A DNA stretch of 48,027 bases. Source: Methylobacterium trifolii. GTDB lineage: Bacteria > Pseudomonadota > Alphaproteobacteria > Rhizobiales > Beijerinckiaceae. Each line of letters starts with the position of its first letter. The first letter of the stretch is position 1. The translations under genes were made by a program, and so were the position numbers. The notes beneath the pieces were generated by a model, which saw nothing but the letters and a program-made list of their open reading frames with translations, was not told where the DNA came from and did no database searches. Below are positions 8,326 to 17,450 of the stretch, piece by piece. Where the stretch lies: the NCBI RefSeq assembly GCF_022179685.1, contig NZ_BPRB01000050.1, positions 1 to 48,027 on the forward strand, in the 5' to 3' direction.

Positions 8326-8871
8326 ATGATATTCGCGGCCAATTCTGCTGGCGTGTTCGAATATCTTTGTCCGGAATGGACAAATTATACCGGTCAGACT
8401 CCCAAGGAATATTTTGGCAACGGGTGGCTGGAAAGGGTCCACGCGGACGACAGGCAGGTCGTCCGCAGCATCTTCTCGGAGGCTGTGATCGATGAAGCTG
8501 CGTTCAGCATCCGATTTCGGGTCCAGTGCGCCGACGGTGCGACGCGTTGGATCGGAGCGGGCGGCGTCCCGTCTTTCGGGCCGCCCGGCAGGACGTTTCT
8601 CGGCTATCTCGGCTCGATGACCGAAATGGCGACGAGTGCCACGGACGTGCTCGTTGCCTATGGAACCGTCGGCAGCTTCACGCCCCCGCCGCCGCATCTC
8701 TCGACGATGCCCGTCTCCAGCCTCGACATGGTCGCGGACCACTTGTTGATCGCGCACGCTCTCGTCGCCGAAGGCGATGACAAGCGCGCGCTCCCGGCCG
8801 TTCGCGAGGCCCTGCTTCTCGTCGGACGCGGGCTCGCTCGCCAGAGCAAGCCCGGCACACGCATCAACTGA
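8326..8871 (+). CDS. PAS-domain-only protein
   Basis: The 181-residue protein begins inside the first strand of a PAS (PAS_3 type) domain. It has the diagnostic WTNYTGQTPKEYFGNGW, then ERVHADDR, FRVQCADGATRWI and the final strand FLGYLGSMTEM (about residues 5-105). No kinase, GGDEF or other output domain follows. The last 75 residues are a short helical region of unknown role. It may act as a sensory partner in trans or be a fragment of a former kinase. The 5' end lies in unusually AT-rich sequence and no strong ribosome binding site is visible, so the start is uncertain. Confidence 0.75.
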   Translation: MIFAANSAGVFEYLCPEWTNYTGQTPKEYFGNGWLERVHADDRQVVRSIFSEAVIDEAAFSIRFRVQCADGATRWIGAGGVPSFGPPGRTFLGYLGSMTEMATSATDVLVAYGTVGSFTPPPPHLSTMPVSSLDMVADHLLIAHALVAEGDDKRALPAVREALLLVGRGLARQSKPGTRIN

Positions 8872-8934
8872 GCGATGGGATGTCCGGAGCCGGAAGGCTT
8901 GGCCGGGCTTGCAGGATGCACTGTCGCCGACCCA

Positions 8935-9315
8935 TCAAAGCGACGATGGGTCGAAACGCCCGATGAAGCGCCAGCCGTCCCATACGTCGAACGCGCACCT
9001 GTCGGCTTGGGCCTGAGCCCGCGCCGTGGCGTCTTCGTCATCGCAGGCCAGGATCGTATGGGTGCTCACCATGCCGCTCGCGTCCAGGACGAGAACGAAG
9101 TAGCGGCGTCCCTCGTCACCGCTGCCGATGATCGGCCGCGATGCGACCTGGACGACGGACCGGGATCGGGGTGCCGAGCGTTCGAGGGCATCGCGTGCGT
9201 CCCGAACGCGCGCACGGGATCGTTCGATGGCATCGGCCGCCTCGAAGTCGCCCAGCAGGACCTGCCTGAGACGCCGGAGAGCCGCATTCCACCGAGGTTC
9301 GGGTCCGGTCGGCAT
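8935..9315 (-). CDS. Conserved hypothetical protein
   Basis: A 126-residue soluble protein. The N-terminal half is helical and Arg/Ala-rich. The C-terminal half (RYFVLVLDASG, ACDDEDATARAQAQA, then FDVWDGWRFIGRF) matches a pattern seen in many very small Methylobacterium-type proteins: an edge strand, an alanine-rich helix and a VWDG.R strand. I know no function for it. GAGGG upstream supports the inner ATG over a start ten codons earlier. It is convergent with the PAS gene. Confidence 0.55.
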   Translation of the reverse strand: MPTGPEPRWNAALRRLRQVLLGDFEAADAIERSRARVRDARDALERSAPRSRSVVQVASRPIIGSGDEGRRYFVLVLDASGMVSTHTILACDDEDATARAQAQADRCAFDVWDGWRFIGRFDPSSL

Positions 9316-9726
9316 GCATGAGCCCTCGCGCTGAGGCGGGAGCAAAGGGCACTCTCAGCCACCGATGCCTGACGGTAAAAATCGGTGGTCCGCCGACCAT
9401 ACAAGCGCTCCACCTCACGGCCCAGGGCCTGGTCCCGCTTCGTACACGTTCGTACGAAGTGACCGCCGCGTGTCGGCTCAGGCATGATCGCCTGGTCTCG
9501 ATCCGGGGTGCGGCGCGTCTTGGCTTCCGATCGGCGCCGATGGAACGGATCGTGCGACGAACCGGTCCGGGACCGCGAGGCGCGACCGTTCGCGATCGGA
9601 TCGGGAACCGAAACCCGGCCGATCCGTGAGCGCGCTTGATCCGCGGCGCTGGCGGCGGCAAACCCGCCGGACCGCCGCCCGGAGGCGACGGGGGCCGGGC
9701 CCGTCGTCCGGACACGCGGACACCCC
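9316..9726. other. Intergenic region, no gene or RNA recognised
   Basis: Open frames exist on both strands but none has recognisable motifs. There is no T-tract terminator or tRNA-like fold. It should contain the divergent promoters for the hypothetical gene on the left and the ABC exporter on the right. Confidence 0.5.
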
Positions 9727-11478
9727 ATGGCGCGCCTCAAGGGCGACACGATCCCGCTGCTGATGCGCGTCTGGCGCGAGTGGCTCTCGCCCCACCGCGG
9801 TACGCTGGCGGTTGTGCTTCTCCTGATCGCCCTGGTCGGTGCGTCCACGGGACTCTACCCGGCGCTCATCAAGGCCGCCTTCGACGCCTTCGACCACAAG
9901 GATTCGGCGGCGCTGGCCTACGGGCCGCTGGTGGTGATCCTCGTCACCTCGGTGCGGGGCTTCAGCCTGTTCGGGCAGACGGTGCTGACCAACCGCGTCG
10001 TCACCCGCGTCGAGGCCGACATGCAGGCCGCCCTCTACGCCCACCTGATCGACGCCGACCTGGCGCAGCTCGGCCGCGAGAGCCCGGCCGCCTTCACCCA
10101 GCGATTCACCACCGACTTCGCCTTCATCAAGGAGGCGCTGACCCGGATCTCCACCGTGCTCCTGCGCGACGTGGCCATGCTGGTCGGCCTCGTGGCCGCC
10201 CTGATCTGGATGGACCCGGTGCTGACCCTGGTGGCCGCCGTCACCGTGCCGTTCGTAGCGGGGCCCATCGGCCGGATCGGCAAGAAGCTGCGCCGCGTCT
10301 CCACCACGACGCAGGAGCAGATGGGGGCGATGGCGAGCCTGATCTCCGAGAGCCTCCAGGGCGTGCGCGTCGCCAAGACCTACGCCATGGAAGGCTACCT
10401 CAAGGGCCGGGCCCGCGACGCCCTGAACGAGGTCCGGCGTCTGAAGATGAAGGCGGCCAACGCCCGCGGGCGCCTCGACCCGCTGCTGGAGGTGGGCGGG
10501 GGACTGGCGGTCGCAGCCGTCCTGATGCTGGTCGGGCAGCGGGTGATGTCGGGCGAGCGCACGGTCGGCGACTTCACGGGCTACGTCGCCGCCCTGCTGC
10601 TCGCGGCCCAGCCCGCCCGCGCGCTCGGCACCCTCAATGCGATCCTGCAGGAGGCGGCCGCCGCATTGCGGCGCTACTTCGACCTGATGGACGAGGCCCC
10701 CCGTATCCGCCAGGCGCCCGACGCCGTGCCGCTCAGCGCCGGGCCGGGGGAGATCCGCTACGAGGCCGTGCGCTTCCGCTACCGCGAGGACGCGCCCGCG
10801 TTGGAGGGCATCGACCTGACGGTGCCGGCGGGCTCGACCACGGCGCTCGTCGGCCGCTCGGGCTCGGGCAAGTCCTCGCTGCTCAACCTGGTGCCGCGCC
10901 TCTACGACGTGGGCGGGGGCCGCGTGACCATCGACGGGCAGGACGTGCGCGCCCTCACCATCCCGTCGTTGCGGGCTGCGGTGGCCGTGGTCTCGCAGGA
11001 GGTCACGCTGTTCGACGACACGGTGGCGGCCAATATCGGCTTCGGCCGGCCGGGCTCGACCCAGGCCGAGATCGAGGCCGCGGCCGAGGCGGCCGCCGCC
11101 CACGGCTTCATCGCGAAGCTGCCCGAGGGCTACGACTTCCGGGTCGGCCCCGGCGGCGGACGGCTCTCCGGCGGCGAGCGCCAGCGGGTGTCGCTGGCCC
11201 GCGCCTTCCTCAAGGACGCGCCGATCCTGCTCCTCGACGAGGCGACCTCGGCCCTCGATTCCGAATCCGAACGCCTCGTCCAGGGCGCCCTGACCCGGCT
11301 GATGCGCGGGCGCACGACGCTGGTCATCGCCCACCGCCTCTCCACCGTGCGGGAGGCCGACCTGATCGTGGTGATGGAGGCCGGCCGCGTGATCGAGACC
11401 GGCCGGCACGACGACCTGATCGCGGCCGGCGGCGCCTACGCCCGCCTCCACCGGATGCAACTGTCCGACGCTCCCTGA
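9727..11478 (+). CDS. ABC transporter, fused permease and ATPase (MsbA/exporter type)
   Basis: This 583-residue half-transporter has about six membrane segments in the first 320 residues (for example LAVVLLLIALVGAS and LVGLVAALIWM). The nucleotide-binding domain has Walker A GRSGSGKSS (near residue 376), Q-loop SQEVTLFD, signature LSGGERQRVSLARAFL, Walker B ILLLDEATSALD and H-loop AHRLS. The order and spacing are those of homodimeric type IV exporters of the MsbA/lipid A or multidrug group. The substrate is not determined by sequence. galM follows 37 bp downstream in the same direction and may be co-transcribed. Confidence 0.93.
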   Translation: MARLKGDTIPLLMRVWREWLSPHRGTLAVVLLLIALVGASTGLYPALIKAAFDAFDHKDSAALAYGPLVVILVTSVRGFSLFGQTVLTNRVVTRVEADMQAALYAHLIDADLAQLGRESPAAFTQRFTTDFAFIKEALTRISTVLLRDVAMLVGLVAALIWMDPVLTLVAAVTVPFVAGPIGRIGKKLRRVSTTTQEQMGAMASLISESLQGVRVAKTYAMEGYLKGRARDALNEVRRLKMKAANARGRLDPLLEVGGGLAVAAVLMLVGQRVMSGERTVGDFTGYVAALLLAAQPARALGTLNAILQEAAAALRRYFDLMDEAPRIRQAPDAVPLSAGPGEIRYEAVRFRYREDAPALEGIDLTVPAGSTTALVGRSGSGKSSLLNLVPRLYDVGGGRVTIDGQDVRALTIPSLRAAVAVVSQEVTLFDDTVAANIGFGRPGSTQAEIEAAAEAAAAHGFIAKLPEGYDFRVGPGGGRLSGGERQRVSLARAFLKDAPILLLDEATSALDSESERLVQGALTRLMRGRTTLVIAHRLSTVREADLIVVMEAGRVIETGRHDDLIAAGGAYARLHRMQLSDAP

Positions 11479-11515
11479 CGCGCTAGCTCCCTGCGGAGAG
11501 CGTGGAGCAATACGG

Positions 11516-12556
11516 ATGGCGGGCGAGAGCTTCGGGCGGACGGCGGACGGCCGGGCCGTGACGCGCTTCACCCTCGTGCGCAGACCCTTGCGCGTCCAGG
11601 TGATCGATTACGGCGCCGTCGTCACGGCGATCGAGACGCCGGACCGGGCGGGTGCGATCGCCAACGTCGCCCTCTGCCTCGACGGCGTGAGGGGCTACGA
11701 GACCGTGAGCCCGCATCTCGGGGCACTGGCCGGGCGCTACGCCAACCGCATCGCCAAGGGCCTCTTCCGCATCGACGGACACGACTACCGCTTGCCGGTC
11801 AACGATCCGCCCAACACCCTGCACGGCGGGGTGACGGGATTCTCCAAGCGGCTCTGGCGGGTGGAGCGGGCCGATGCCACGAGCCTCGCCCTGACCCGGC
11901 GCTCCCTCGACGGGGAGGAGGGCTTTCCCGGCAACCTCGACGTGCGCGTGGTCTACAGCCTGCCCGAGGACGGGACCCTGCGGATCGCGTACGGCGCCCG
12001 GACCGACCGCCCCACCGTGCTGAACCTGACCAACCACAGCTACTTCAACCTCGGTGGCGAAGGCTCCGGCGACGTGATGGGCCACGTGGTGGAACTGGCA
12101 GCCGACGCCTACCTGCCCACCGACGCGACGCAGATCCCCACCGGCGAAATCCGCCCCGTGGCCGGCACGCCCTTCGATTTCCGTAACGCTACGCCGCTCG
12201 GCGCCCGCATCCGCGACGGCGATCCGCAGATCGTGCGGGCCAAGGGCTACGACCACACCTTCGTGCTCCGCGGGCAGGCGGGGCACCTGCGCCCGGCGGC
12301 CTCATGCGTCGATCCCACGAGCGGGCGGCGCCTGGACGTCGCCACGACGCTCCCGGCCGTGCAACTCTACACCGGCAACACCCTCGACGGCACCCTGGTC
12401 GGCTCGAGCGGGCGGACCTACCGCTCCGGCGACGGCGTCTGCTTCGAGACGCAGGGGTTTCCCGACGCGCCGAACCAGCCGAACTTCCCCTCCGCGGTGC
12501 TGCGGCCGGACGAGCACTTCGAGTCGGCCACGACCTACCGCTTCTCCACCGTCTGA
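11516..12556 (+). CDS. galM: Aldose 1-epimerase (mutarotase)
   Basis: The 346-residue cytoplasmic or periplasmic enzyme interconverts alpha and beta anomers of aldoses. Hallmarks are GRYANRIAKG, the NTLHGG motif, LTNHSYFNL carrying the catalytic histidine, and the C-terminal ETQGFPDAPNQPNFP with the catalytic glutamate. Length is normal. No signal peptide is visible. GGAG lies 9-12 bases upstream of the ATG. The last 22 bases overlap the end of the convergent histidine kinase. Confidence 0.93.
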   Translation: MAGESFGRTADGRAVTRFTLVRRPLRVQVIDYGAVVTAIETPDRAGAIANVALCLDGVRGYETVSPHLGALAGRYANRIAKGLFRIDGHDYRLPVNDPPNTLHGGVTGFSKRLWRVERADATSLALTRRSLDGEEGFPGNLDVRVVYSLPEDGTLRIAYGARTDRPTVLNLTNHSYFNLGGEGSGDVMGHVVELAADAYLPTDATQIPTGEIRPVAGTPFDFRNATPLGARIRDGDPQIVRAKGYDHTFVLRGQAGHLRPAASCVDPTSGRRLDVATTLPAVQLYTGNTLDGTLVGSSGRTYRSGDGVCFETQGFPDAPNQPNFPSAVLRPDEHFESATTYRFSTV

Positions 12557-13980
12557 GCGCCTGCGGGCAGCCCGATCACGACCCGCAGGCCGGGTCGGTT
12601 GTCCTCCAGGGCGAGGCGGCCCTGGTGCAGGCGGACGACGGCGTTGACGAGGCTCAGCCCCAGGCCGAAGCCGGGGCGCGAGCGGGCATCCTCCAGGCGC
12701 ACGAAACGCTCCAGCACCCGCGCGCGCTCGGCTTCCGGGATGCCGGCGCCGTGGTCGGAGACGGAAAGCCGGATCTCGTTGCCCTCGGCCCTCGCCTCCA
12801 CGGTGATGCGCGGGTCCGAACCGGTGCCGGCCGCACCGTACTTGATGGCGTTGTCGATGAGGTTGGCCACCGCCTGCCCGATCAGCTCGCGGTTGCCGTC
12901 GAGCACCAGCCCGTCCGGCGCGTCGATGGCGAGCGCAAGGCCCCGCTCCTCGGCCAGGGCCTCGTACAGGTCGCCGATGCCGCGGATCGCCGGGCCGATA
13001 TCGATCGGCGCCATGATCTCGCGGGCGTTGCCCGCCTCCAGCCGCGCGATCATCAGGAGGGCGTCGAACACCCGGATCAGGCCGTCGCTCTCCTCGATCA
13101 CCCCTTCCAAGGCCGTGCGCAGAGCCTGTGGGGAATCGCTGCCGCGCAGGGCCTCGTCGGCCCGGTTGCGCAGGCGCGTCAGGGGGGTCTTGAGGTCGTG
13201 GGCGATGTTGTCGGAAACCTCGCGCAGGCCGGTCATCAGCTCGCCGATGCGCTCCAGCATCAGGTTGAGGTTCAGGGCCAGCCGGTCGAGTTCGTCGCCG
13301 TTGCCGGCCACGCTCAGCCGGTCGCCGAGGTCGCCCGCCATGATGGCGCGGGTGGTGCGCGTCATCGCGTCGACGCGCTTGAGCACCCGGCTCGCCACGA
13401 ACCAGCCGCCGATCACGCCGAGCACCACCACCATGGCGAGCGACGAGCCGAAGGTCCGGCCGATCACCCCCCGCAGGCGGTCGCGCTCCTCCACGTCCCG
13501 CCCGACCAGCAGTCGGAACCCGCCGGGCAGGGTGAAGATCCGCACGATCGCCCGGTGCCCGGTGCCCTCCGCGTCGCTGCGGCCGTAGGCGGTCTCGGCC
13601 AGGCCCGGCGTCGCCAGCACGATCCCCGGCACCGTTCCGACGTTGCCGACCACGTGTTCGCCGGCCGCGGTGGTGACGAGGTAGAGGGAGGCGCCGGGCT
13701 CGCGCGAGCGCCGTTCGACCACGCCGATCAGCCGCCGCAGGCCACCGGCGTTGTACTGCTCGGACAGGCCGTTGATCTCGGCGTCGATCGTGGAGACGAT
13801 CTGGTCGTCGAGCACCCGGCTGGCGCTCCAGGCGACGTAGCCGAGCGCGAAGAAGGCGCAGGCCGCGAAGATCGCGAGATAGGCCAGCGACAGCTTGAAC
13901 GCCGTGGTGCGGAACAGCTTCTGGACCCGCGCCGGCAGGCTTTCACGGGCTGCGCTCCCCGAGGCCTCCGTCATCGCCAT
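12535..13980 (-). CDS. HAMP-containing sensor histidine kinase
   Basis: The 481-residue inner-membrane kinase has a first membrane helix at about residues 27-50 and a periplasmic sensor loop of roughly 120 residues. A second helix at about 173-195 (MVVVLGVIGGWFV) leads into a HAMP domain. The HisKA motif is IAHDLKTPLTRL with phospho-accepting His261. HATPase motifs are NLIDNAIKYG, DHGAGIP and GFGLGLSLV. It autophosphorylates and passes phosphate to the response regulator encoded just upstream. Overall form is EnvZ/QseC-like; the signal is unknown. Confidence 0.93.
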   Translation of the reverse strand: MAMTEASGSAARESLPARVQKLFRTTAFKLSLAYLAIFAACAFFALGYVAWSASRVLDDQIVSTIDAEINGLSEQYNAGGLRRLIGVVERRSREPGASLYLVTTAAGEHVVGNVGTVPGIVLATPGLAETAYGRSDAEGTGHRAIVRIFTLPGGFRLLVGRDVEERDRLRGVIGRTFGSSLAMVVVLGVIGGWFVASRVLKRVDAMTRTTRAIMAGDLGDRLSVAGNGDELDRLALNLNLMLERIGELMTGLREVSDNIAHDLKTPLTRLRNRADEALRGSDSPQALRTALEGVIEESDGLIRVFDALLMIARLEAGNAREIMAPIDIGPAIRGIGDLYEALAEERGLALAIDAPDGLVLDGNRELIGQAVANLIDNAIKYGAAGTGSDPRITVEARAEGNEIRLSVSDHGAGIPEAERARVLERFVRLEDARSRPGFGLGLSLVNAVVRLHQGRLALEDNRPGLRVVIGLPAGAQTVEKR

Positions 13981-13987
13981 GGGAGGG

Positions 13988-14746
13988 TCACGGCGCGCGC
14001 GTCTCCTCGGCCCGCAGCATGTAGCCCGCGCCGCGCACCGTGTGGATCATCGGGGTCGGAAAGCCCTTGTCGAGCTTCGCCCGCAGGCGCGAGACGTGCA
14101 CGTCGATGACGTTGGTCTGCGGGTCGAAATGATAGTCCCAGACATGCTCCAGCAGCATCGTGCGGGTGACGACCTGGCCGGCATGGCGCATCAGGTATTC
14201 CAGCAGGCGGAACTCGCGGGGCTGCAGCGGCACCTCCTGGCCTGCGCGGGAGACCCGGTGCGAGAGCCGGTCGAGTTCGAGGTCGCCCACGCGGTAACTC
14301 GTCGCCTCCGCGCTGGCCGCGCCCGCCCCGCGGCGGCGGGCCAGGACCTCCGTGCGCGCGAGCAGTTCGGAGAAGGCGTAGGGCTTGGGCAGGTAGTCGT
14401 CGCCGCCCGCCCGCAGGCCCTTCACCCGGTCGTCCACCTGTCCGAGCGCGGAGAGGATCAGCACGGGCGTGTCCACCTGCTGCTCGCGCAGGGAGCGGAT
14501 CAGGGACAGGCCGTCGAGCTTCGGGAGCATCCGGTCGACGATCAGCACGTCGTAGGCGCCCTCCTGCGCCAGGGCGTAGCCTGTGAGCCCGTCCAGCGCC
14601 TGGTCGGCGACGTGGCCGGCCTCCCGGAACGCCTTGACGAGGTAGGCCACCGCCTCCCGGTCGTCCTCGATGATGAGAAGCCGCATGGCTTCGGTGCATA
14701 GCGCGGGCGGGGGCGGCGGGGAACGGGTCTCGGCGGGCGCGAGCAT
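13988..14746 (-). CDS. OmpR/PhoB-family response regulator
   Basis: The 252-residue transcription factor has a receiver domain (MRLLIIEDD, phospho-acceptor Asp in IVDRMLP, GGDDYLPKPY with the conserved Lys). A winged-helix DNA-binding domain follows (LTPxE-like LQPREFRLLEYLM, NVIDVHVSRLRAKLD, HTVRGAGYML). A typical receiver would begin at the internal ATG at 14686, putting the Asp at residue 51. The upstream ATG has a strong GGGAGGA six bases before it, so a 20-residue proline-rich extension may be real. The kinase gene follows after seven bases, giving a standard two-component operon. Confidence 0.93.
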   Translation of the reverse strand: MLAPAETRSPPPPPALCTEAMRLLIIEDDREAVAYLVKAFREAGHVADQALDGLTGYALAQEGAYDVLIVDRMLPKLDGLSLIRSLREQQVDTPVLILSALGQVDDRVKGLRAGGDDYLPKPYAFSELLARTEVLARRRGAGAASAEATSYRVGDLELDRLSHRVSRAGQEVPLQPREFRLLEYLMRHAGQVVTRTMLLEHVWDYHFDPQTNVIDVHVSRLRAKLDKGFPTPMIHTVRGAGYMLRAEETRAP

Positions 14747-15106
14747 GGCGATCCTCCCAGGGCGCGATACGGGTCCACCCTCGTGCCCGATCCGGGATTA
14801 CCGCCCCGTCGCGGGGGGATGACCATTCGGTAACGCGCCCGCCCGCTCCTGCCGGTCGAGGCGTGATGCGATCCGGGCCGCCGGACGCACTGAGAGTGTC
14901 CATTCGCGCGAATGCTTCATGCGGCCGCCGGATTCCGCATGGCTGCAATGTTTCGAGGGGGGCGCTCCCGTGTATCCGGCCCGTACGATTACACGAAATC
15001 ACCACGCAACAGGACGCTGCGAAACCTTCACCATACCGCAGAGGGGTGGTCGGTCCGGTTGGACAAAGACCTCCAGGCTCTGGTCTCGATCCTCGGGAGA
15101 GCGACC
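14747..15106. promoter_or_regulatory. Divergent regulatory region
   Basis: This 360-bp gap lies between the response regulator and the patatin-like gene, which point away from each other. An open frame continues upstream from the lipase but has no secretion signal at its own start. No precise promoter motif could be assigned. Confidence 0.4.
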
Positions 15107-16282
15107 GTGCAGACATCCAAGAGACGCTTCCTCCTCGCGGCGCTGTCCGCCCCGGCAATCGCCGCGACGAGCGCGTTCCCCACCGCCGCCCTGGCGAAGG
15201 CCGTCGCGCCCCGCGCTCCCGCGCCGCGCCTCACCGGCACCGCCGAGGACCAGGACCGGGCCGTCGTCGCGGGCATCCCCGAGGCGCGCTTTTCCGCAGA
15301 CCGGGTCGACGCCTATCTCGCGGCCCTCGGCACTGCGCCGATCCTGTCCGAGGCGCCCTGGCTCGCCCTGTCGACCGGCGGCGAGAACGGGGCCTTCGGC
15401 GCGGGCCTGCTGAACGGCTGGAGCGAGGCCGGCACGCGGCCGACCTACGCGGTCGTCACCGGGGTGAGCACCGGCGCGCTGATCGCCCCCTTCGCCTTCC
15501 TCGGCCCGCGCTGGGACGGCGCCCTGCGGGACGCCTACACCGCCATCGGCGCCTCCGACGTGTTCGAGATCGGCGCCACCGAGACCAGCCTGCTGGACAC
15601 CTGGCCGCTGACCCGGCTGATCGCCCGCCACGTCACGCCCGACCTGCTGGCGGCGGTCGCCCTCGAACACGCGAAGGGCCGGCGCCTGTTCGTGCTGACC
15701 ACCAACCTCGATTCGGGCCGGCCGGTCGCCTGGAACCTGGGCGCCATCGCCGCCAAGGGCGACGCCGCCGCGCTCAAGCTCTTCCGCGACGTGCTGCTGG
15801 CCTCGGGGAGCATCCCCGGCCTGTTCCCGCCGGTCGTGATCGACACGGTCTCCCAGGGGCAGCCCCTTCAGGAGATGCACGCGGACGGCGGCATCACCGC
15901 GCCGTTCTACGTGGCGCCCGAGGCCGTTGTCGCCGACGTCGCCGAGCCCTTCCCCGCGCGGGAAGTGCACGTCGTCGTCAACAGCCGTCTCGAACCCGAA
16001 TTCCTGCCGACGCAGCGCAATCTGACCTCGGTCATCGGCAACGCCCTCTCGTCCGCCGTGAAGGCGGGGACGCGGGCCGCGCTGAAGGTGCATGCGGGCT
16101 TCGCGCGCGAGCGCCGCATCGTGCTGCGCGTCGCCACCATCGATGCCGGATACAGGGCGCCGTCCTCCGCCCCCTTCGACCAGACGGCGATGCGCGCCCT
16201 CTACGCCCATGCCCGCCGTCGCGCCCGCGACGGCGAGACCTTCGACGTGCGCCCGGCCGGGCGCATCGCCGGCAGGTCGTGA
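15107..16282 (+). CDS. Patatin-like phospholipase, exported
   Basis: The 391-residue hydrolase has the patatin Ser-Asp dyad. STGGENGAFGAG forms the oxyanion-hole glycine motif, GVSTGAL carries Ser121 in the GxSxG nucleophile elbow, and ADGGI carries Asp260. The N terminus is a secretion signal, and KRRFLLAALSAP after a polar start resembles a Tat signal with a KR variant. I chose the GTG start because CGGGAGA precedes it and it places the signal peptide at the N terminus. The expected activity is lipid acyl hydrolysis in the periplasm; the substrate is unknown. Confidence 0.85.
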   Translation: MQTSKRRFLLAALSAPAIAATSAFPTAALAKAVAPRAPAPRLTGTAEDQDRAVVAGIPEARFSADRVDAYLAALGTAPILSEAPWLALSTGGENGAFGAGLLNGWSEAGTRPTYAVVTGVSTGALIAPFAFLGPRWDGALRDAYTAIGASDVFEIGATETSLLDTWPLTRLIARHVTPDLLAAVALEHAKGRRLFVLTTNLDSGRPVAWNLGAIAAKGDAAALKLFRDVLLASGSIPGLFPPVVIDTVSQGQPLQEMHADGGITAPFYVAPEAVVADVAEPFPAREVHVVVNSRLEPEFLPTQRNLTSVIGNALSSAVKAGTRAALKVHAGFARERRIVLRVATIDAGYRAPSSAPFDQTAMRALYAHARRRARDGETFDVRPAGRIAGRS

Positions 16283-16314
16283 CCCACCCCCCCTTTACCG
16301 AAAGGTCCATCCCC

Positions 16315-16695
16315 ATGACCCGCCCCCTCGTCCTCGGCCTCCTCGCCGCTCTCTCCGCAACCGCCGTCTCGGCCGGCCCCGCCGCCAAGGCCGAGAAGGC
16401 GCACGCCTTCGACGGCAAGTGGAGCATCGAGGTCATCACCGAGCGCGGCTCCTGCGACCGCGCCTACCGCTACGGCATCCGCATCGAGAACGGGCAGGCC
16501 CGCTACGACGGCGGCACCGACTTCACCGTTTCGGGCCAGGTCACCGGCAACGGCCGGGTCAAGGGCAGCATCGCCCGCGGCGCGGACCGGGCGGACGTCG
16601 TCGGCGCCCTGGACGGCCAGTTCGGCAACGGGACCTGGCAGACGGCCGGCGCCACTGCCTGCGGCGGGGTCTGGAACGCCGAGCGCCGAGGCTGA
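16315..16695 (+). CDS. Small secreted protein of unknown function
   Basis: A 126-residue protein with a signal peptide (LVLGLLAALSATAVSAG). The mature domain starts around FDGKWSIEVITERGSCD. It contains alternating short strands (YRYGIRIENG, FTVSGQVTGNGRVKGSI) and two cysteines far apart, in GSCD and TACGG, that could form a disulphide. The pattern suggests a small beta-barrel or sandwich. It lies 32 bp after the patatin-like gene and is probably co-transcribed with it. Confidence 0.7.
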   Translation: MTRPLVLGLLAALSATAVSAGPAAKAEKAHAFDGKWSIEVITERGSCDRAYRYGIRIENGQARYDGGTDFTVSGQVTGNGRVKGSIARGADRADVVGALDGQFGNGTWQTAGATACGGVWNAERRG

Positions 16696-16767
16696 GGCGC
16701 ATTTTCGAGGTTCGAAACGAAGAGTCGGCCTGTGCGATCGGTGGACCGAACGTCTATCTCAACAAAG

Positions 16768-16881
16768 CCCTCATCCTGAGGTGCTTCCACGCAGTGGAAG
16801 CCTCGAAGGAGGCCTCCAGAAATCTCTGCGATAGCTGGAGGGCTCCTTCGAGGCGGCTGCCGCCGCACCTCGGGATGAGGG
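16768..16881. repeat. Nested palindromic intergenic element with two inner hairpins
   Basis: Outer arms 16768-16784 and 16865-16881 pair over 17 bases with one G.U-type mismatch. Inside are a 7-bp hairpin (16784-16790 with 16794-16800) and a 17-bp hairpin with one mismatch (16801-16817 with 16837-16853). The CCTCATCCTGAGGTGC ends are the kind of sequence found in dispersed intergenic repeats of Hyphomicrobiales. It lies between convergent genes and may also work as a bidirectional terminator. Confidence 0.65.
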
Positions 16882-16913
16882 GATTGTTGGGAGTCGATCG
16901 GTCGAACAGACTC

Positions 16914-17450
16914 TCAGAGCGTTCCCTCGCGGATCGCGCCCGGATCGGCCAGGGCGTGCAGGAGGCGCGCCGCGCTGTGGGCGAAGCGCAGCGTCACCGC
17001 CTTGCGCCGCGCCGGGCTCAGGGCGTGCTCCGGGGCCTCGCGCACCACCAGGGCTCCGAAGGCGTCGGCGACGATGAGGCCGCATTCCGCCGGGATCAGG
17101 GATTCCGGCACCGTCTCGGGAATGGCGAACAGGAAGCGGTCGCAGAAGTCGCGGTAATCCGGCCATTTCCGGTCGGCGCGAAAGTCGGCCACGCTCGACT
17201 TGATCTCGACGATGGTGAGCCGCCCCGCCCCGCAGAGGGCGATCACGTCGGCCCGGCGCCCGTTGACCAGGGAGAACTCCGGCAGCGTCACGCAGCCCAT
17301 CTCCGCGAACAGCCGCCGCACCCCCCGCTGCAGGCGCAGAGCCGTGGGCGACTGGCGCCGGTCCGGCGGCAGGGCCGGGTCGGCCGGGAAGGCGTGGGCG
17401 AGGGCTGCTGACATGGTCCGGCGTTCGATGGCTGTCCCGAATCGGGGCAT
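16914..17450 (-). CDS. mmcB: MmcB family DNA repair protein
   Basis: The 178-residue protein matches the alphaproteobacterial MmcB family. Core motifs are QSPTALRLQRGVRRLF, LVNGRRADVIAL, VEIKSSVADFRAD and KWPDYRDFCDRF, a PD-(D/E)xK nuclease-like layout with Asp in RADV and Glu/Lys in EIK. In Caulobacter MmcB is linked to mitomycin-type damage tolerance. The start is uncertain: an ATG at 17414 would remove 12 residues, and neither has a clear ribosome binding site. No LexA-like direct repeat was seen upstream. It is the third gene after DedA and the BtuF-like gene. Confidence 0.85.
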   Translation of the reverse strand: MPRFGTAIERRTMSAALAHAFPADPALPPDRRQSPTALRLQRGVRRLFAEMGCVTLPEFSLVNGRRADVIALCGAGRLTIVEIKSSVADFRADRKWPDYRDFCDRFLFAIPETVPESLIPAECGLIVADAFGALVVREAPEHALSPARRKAVTLRFAHSAARLLHALADPGAIREGTL

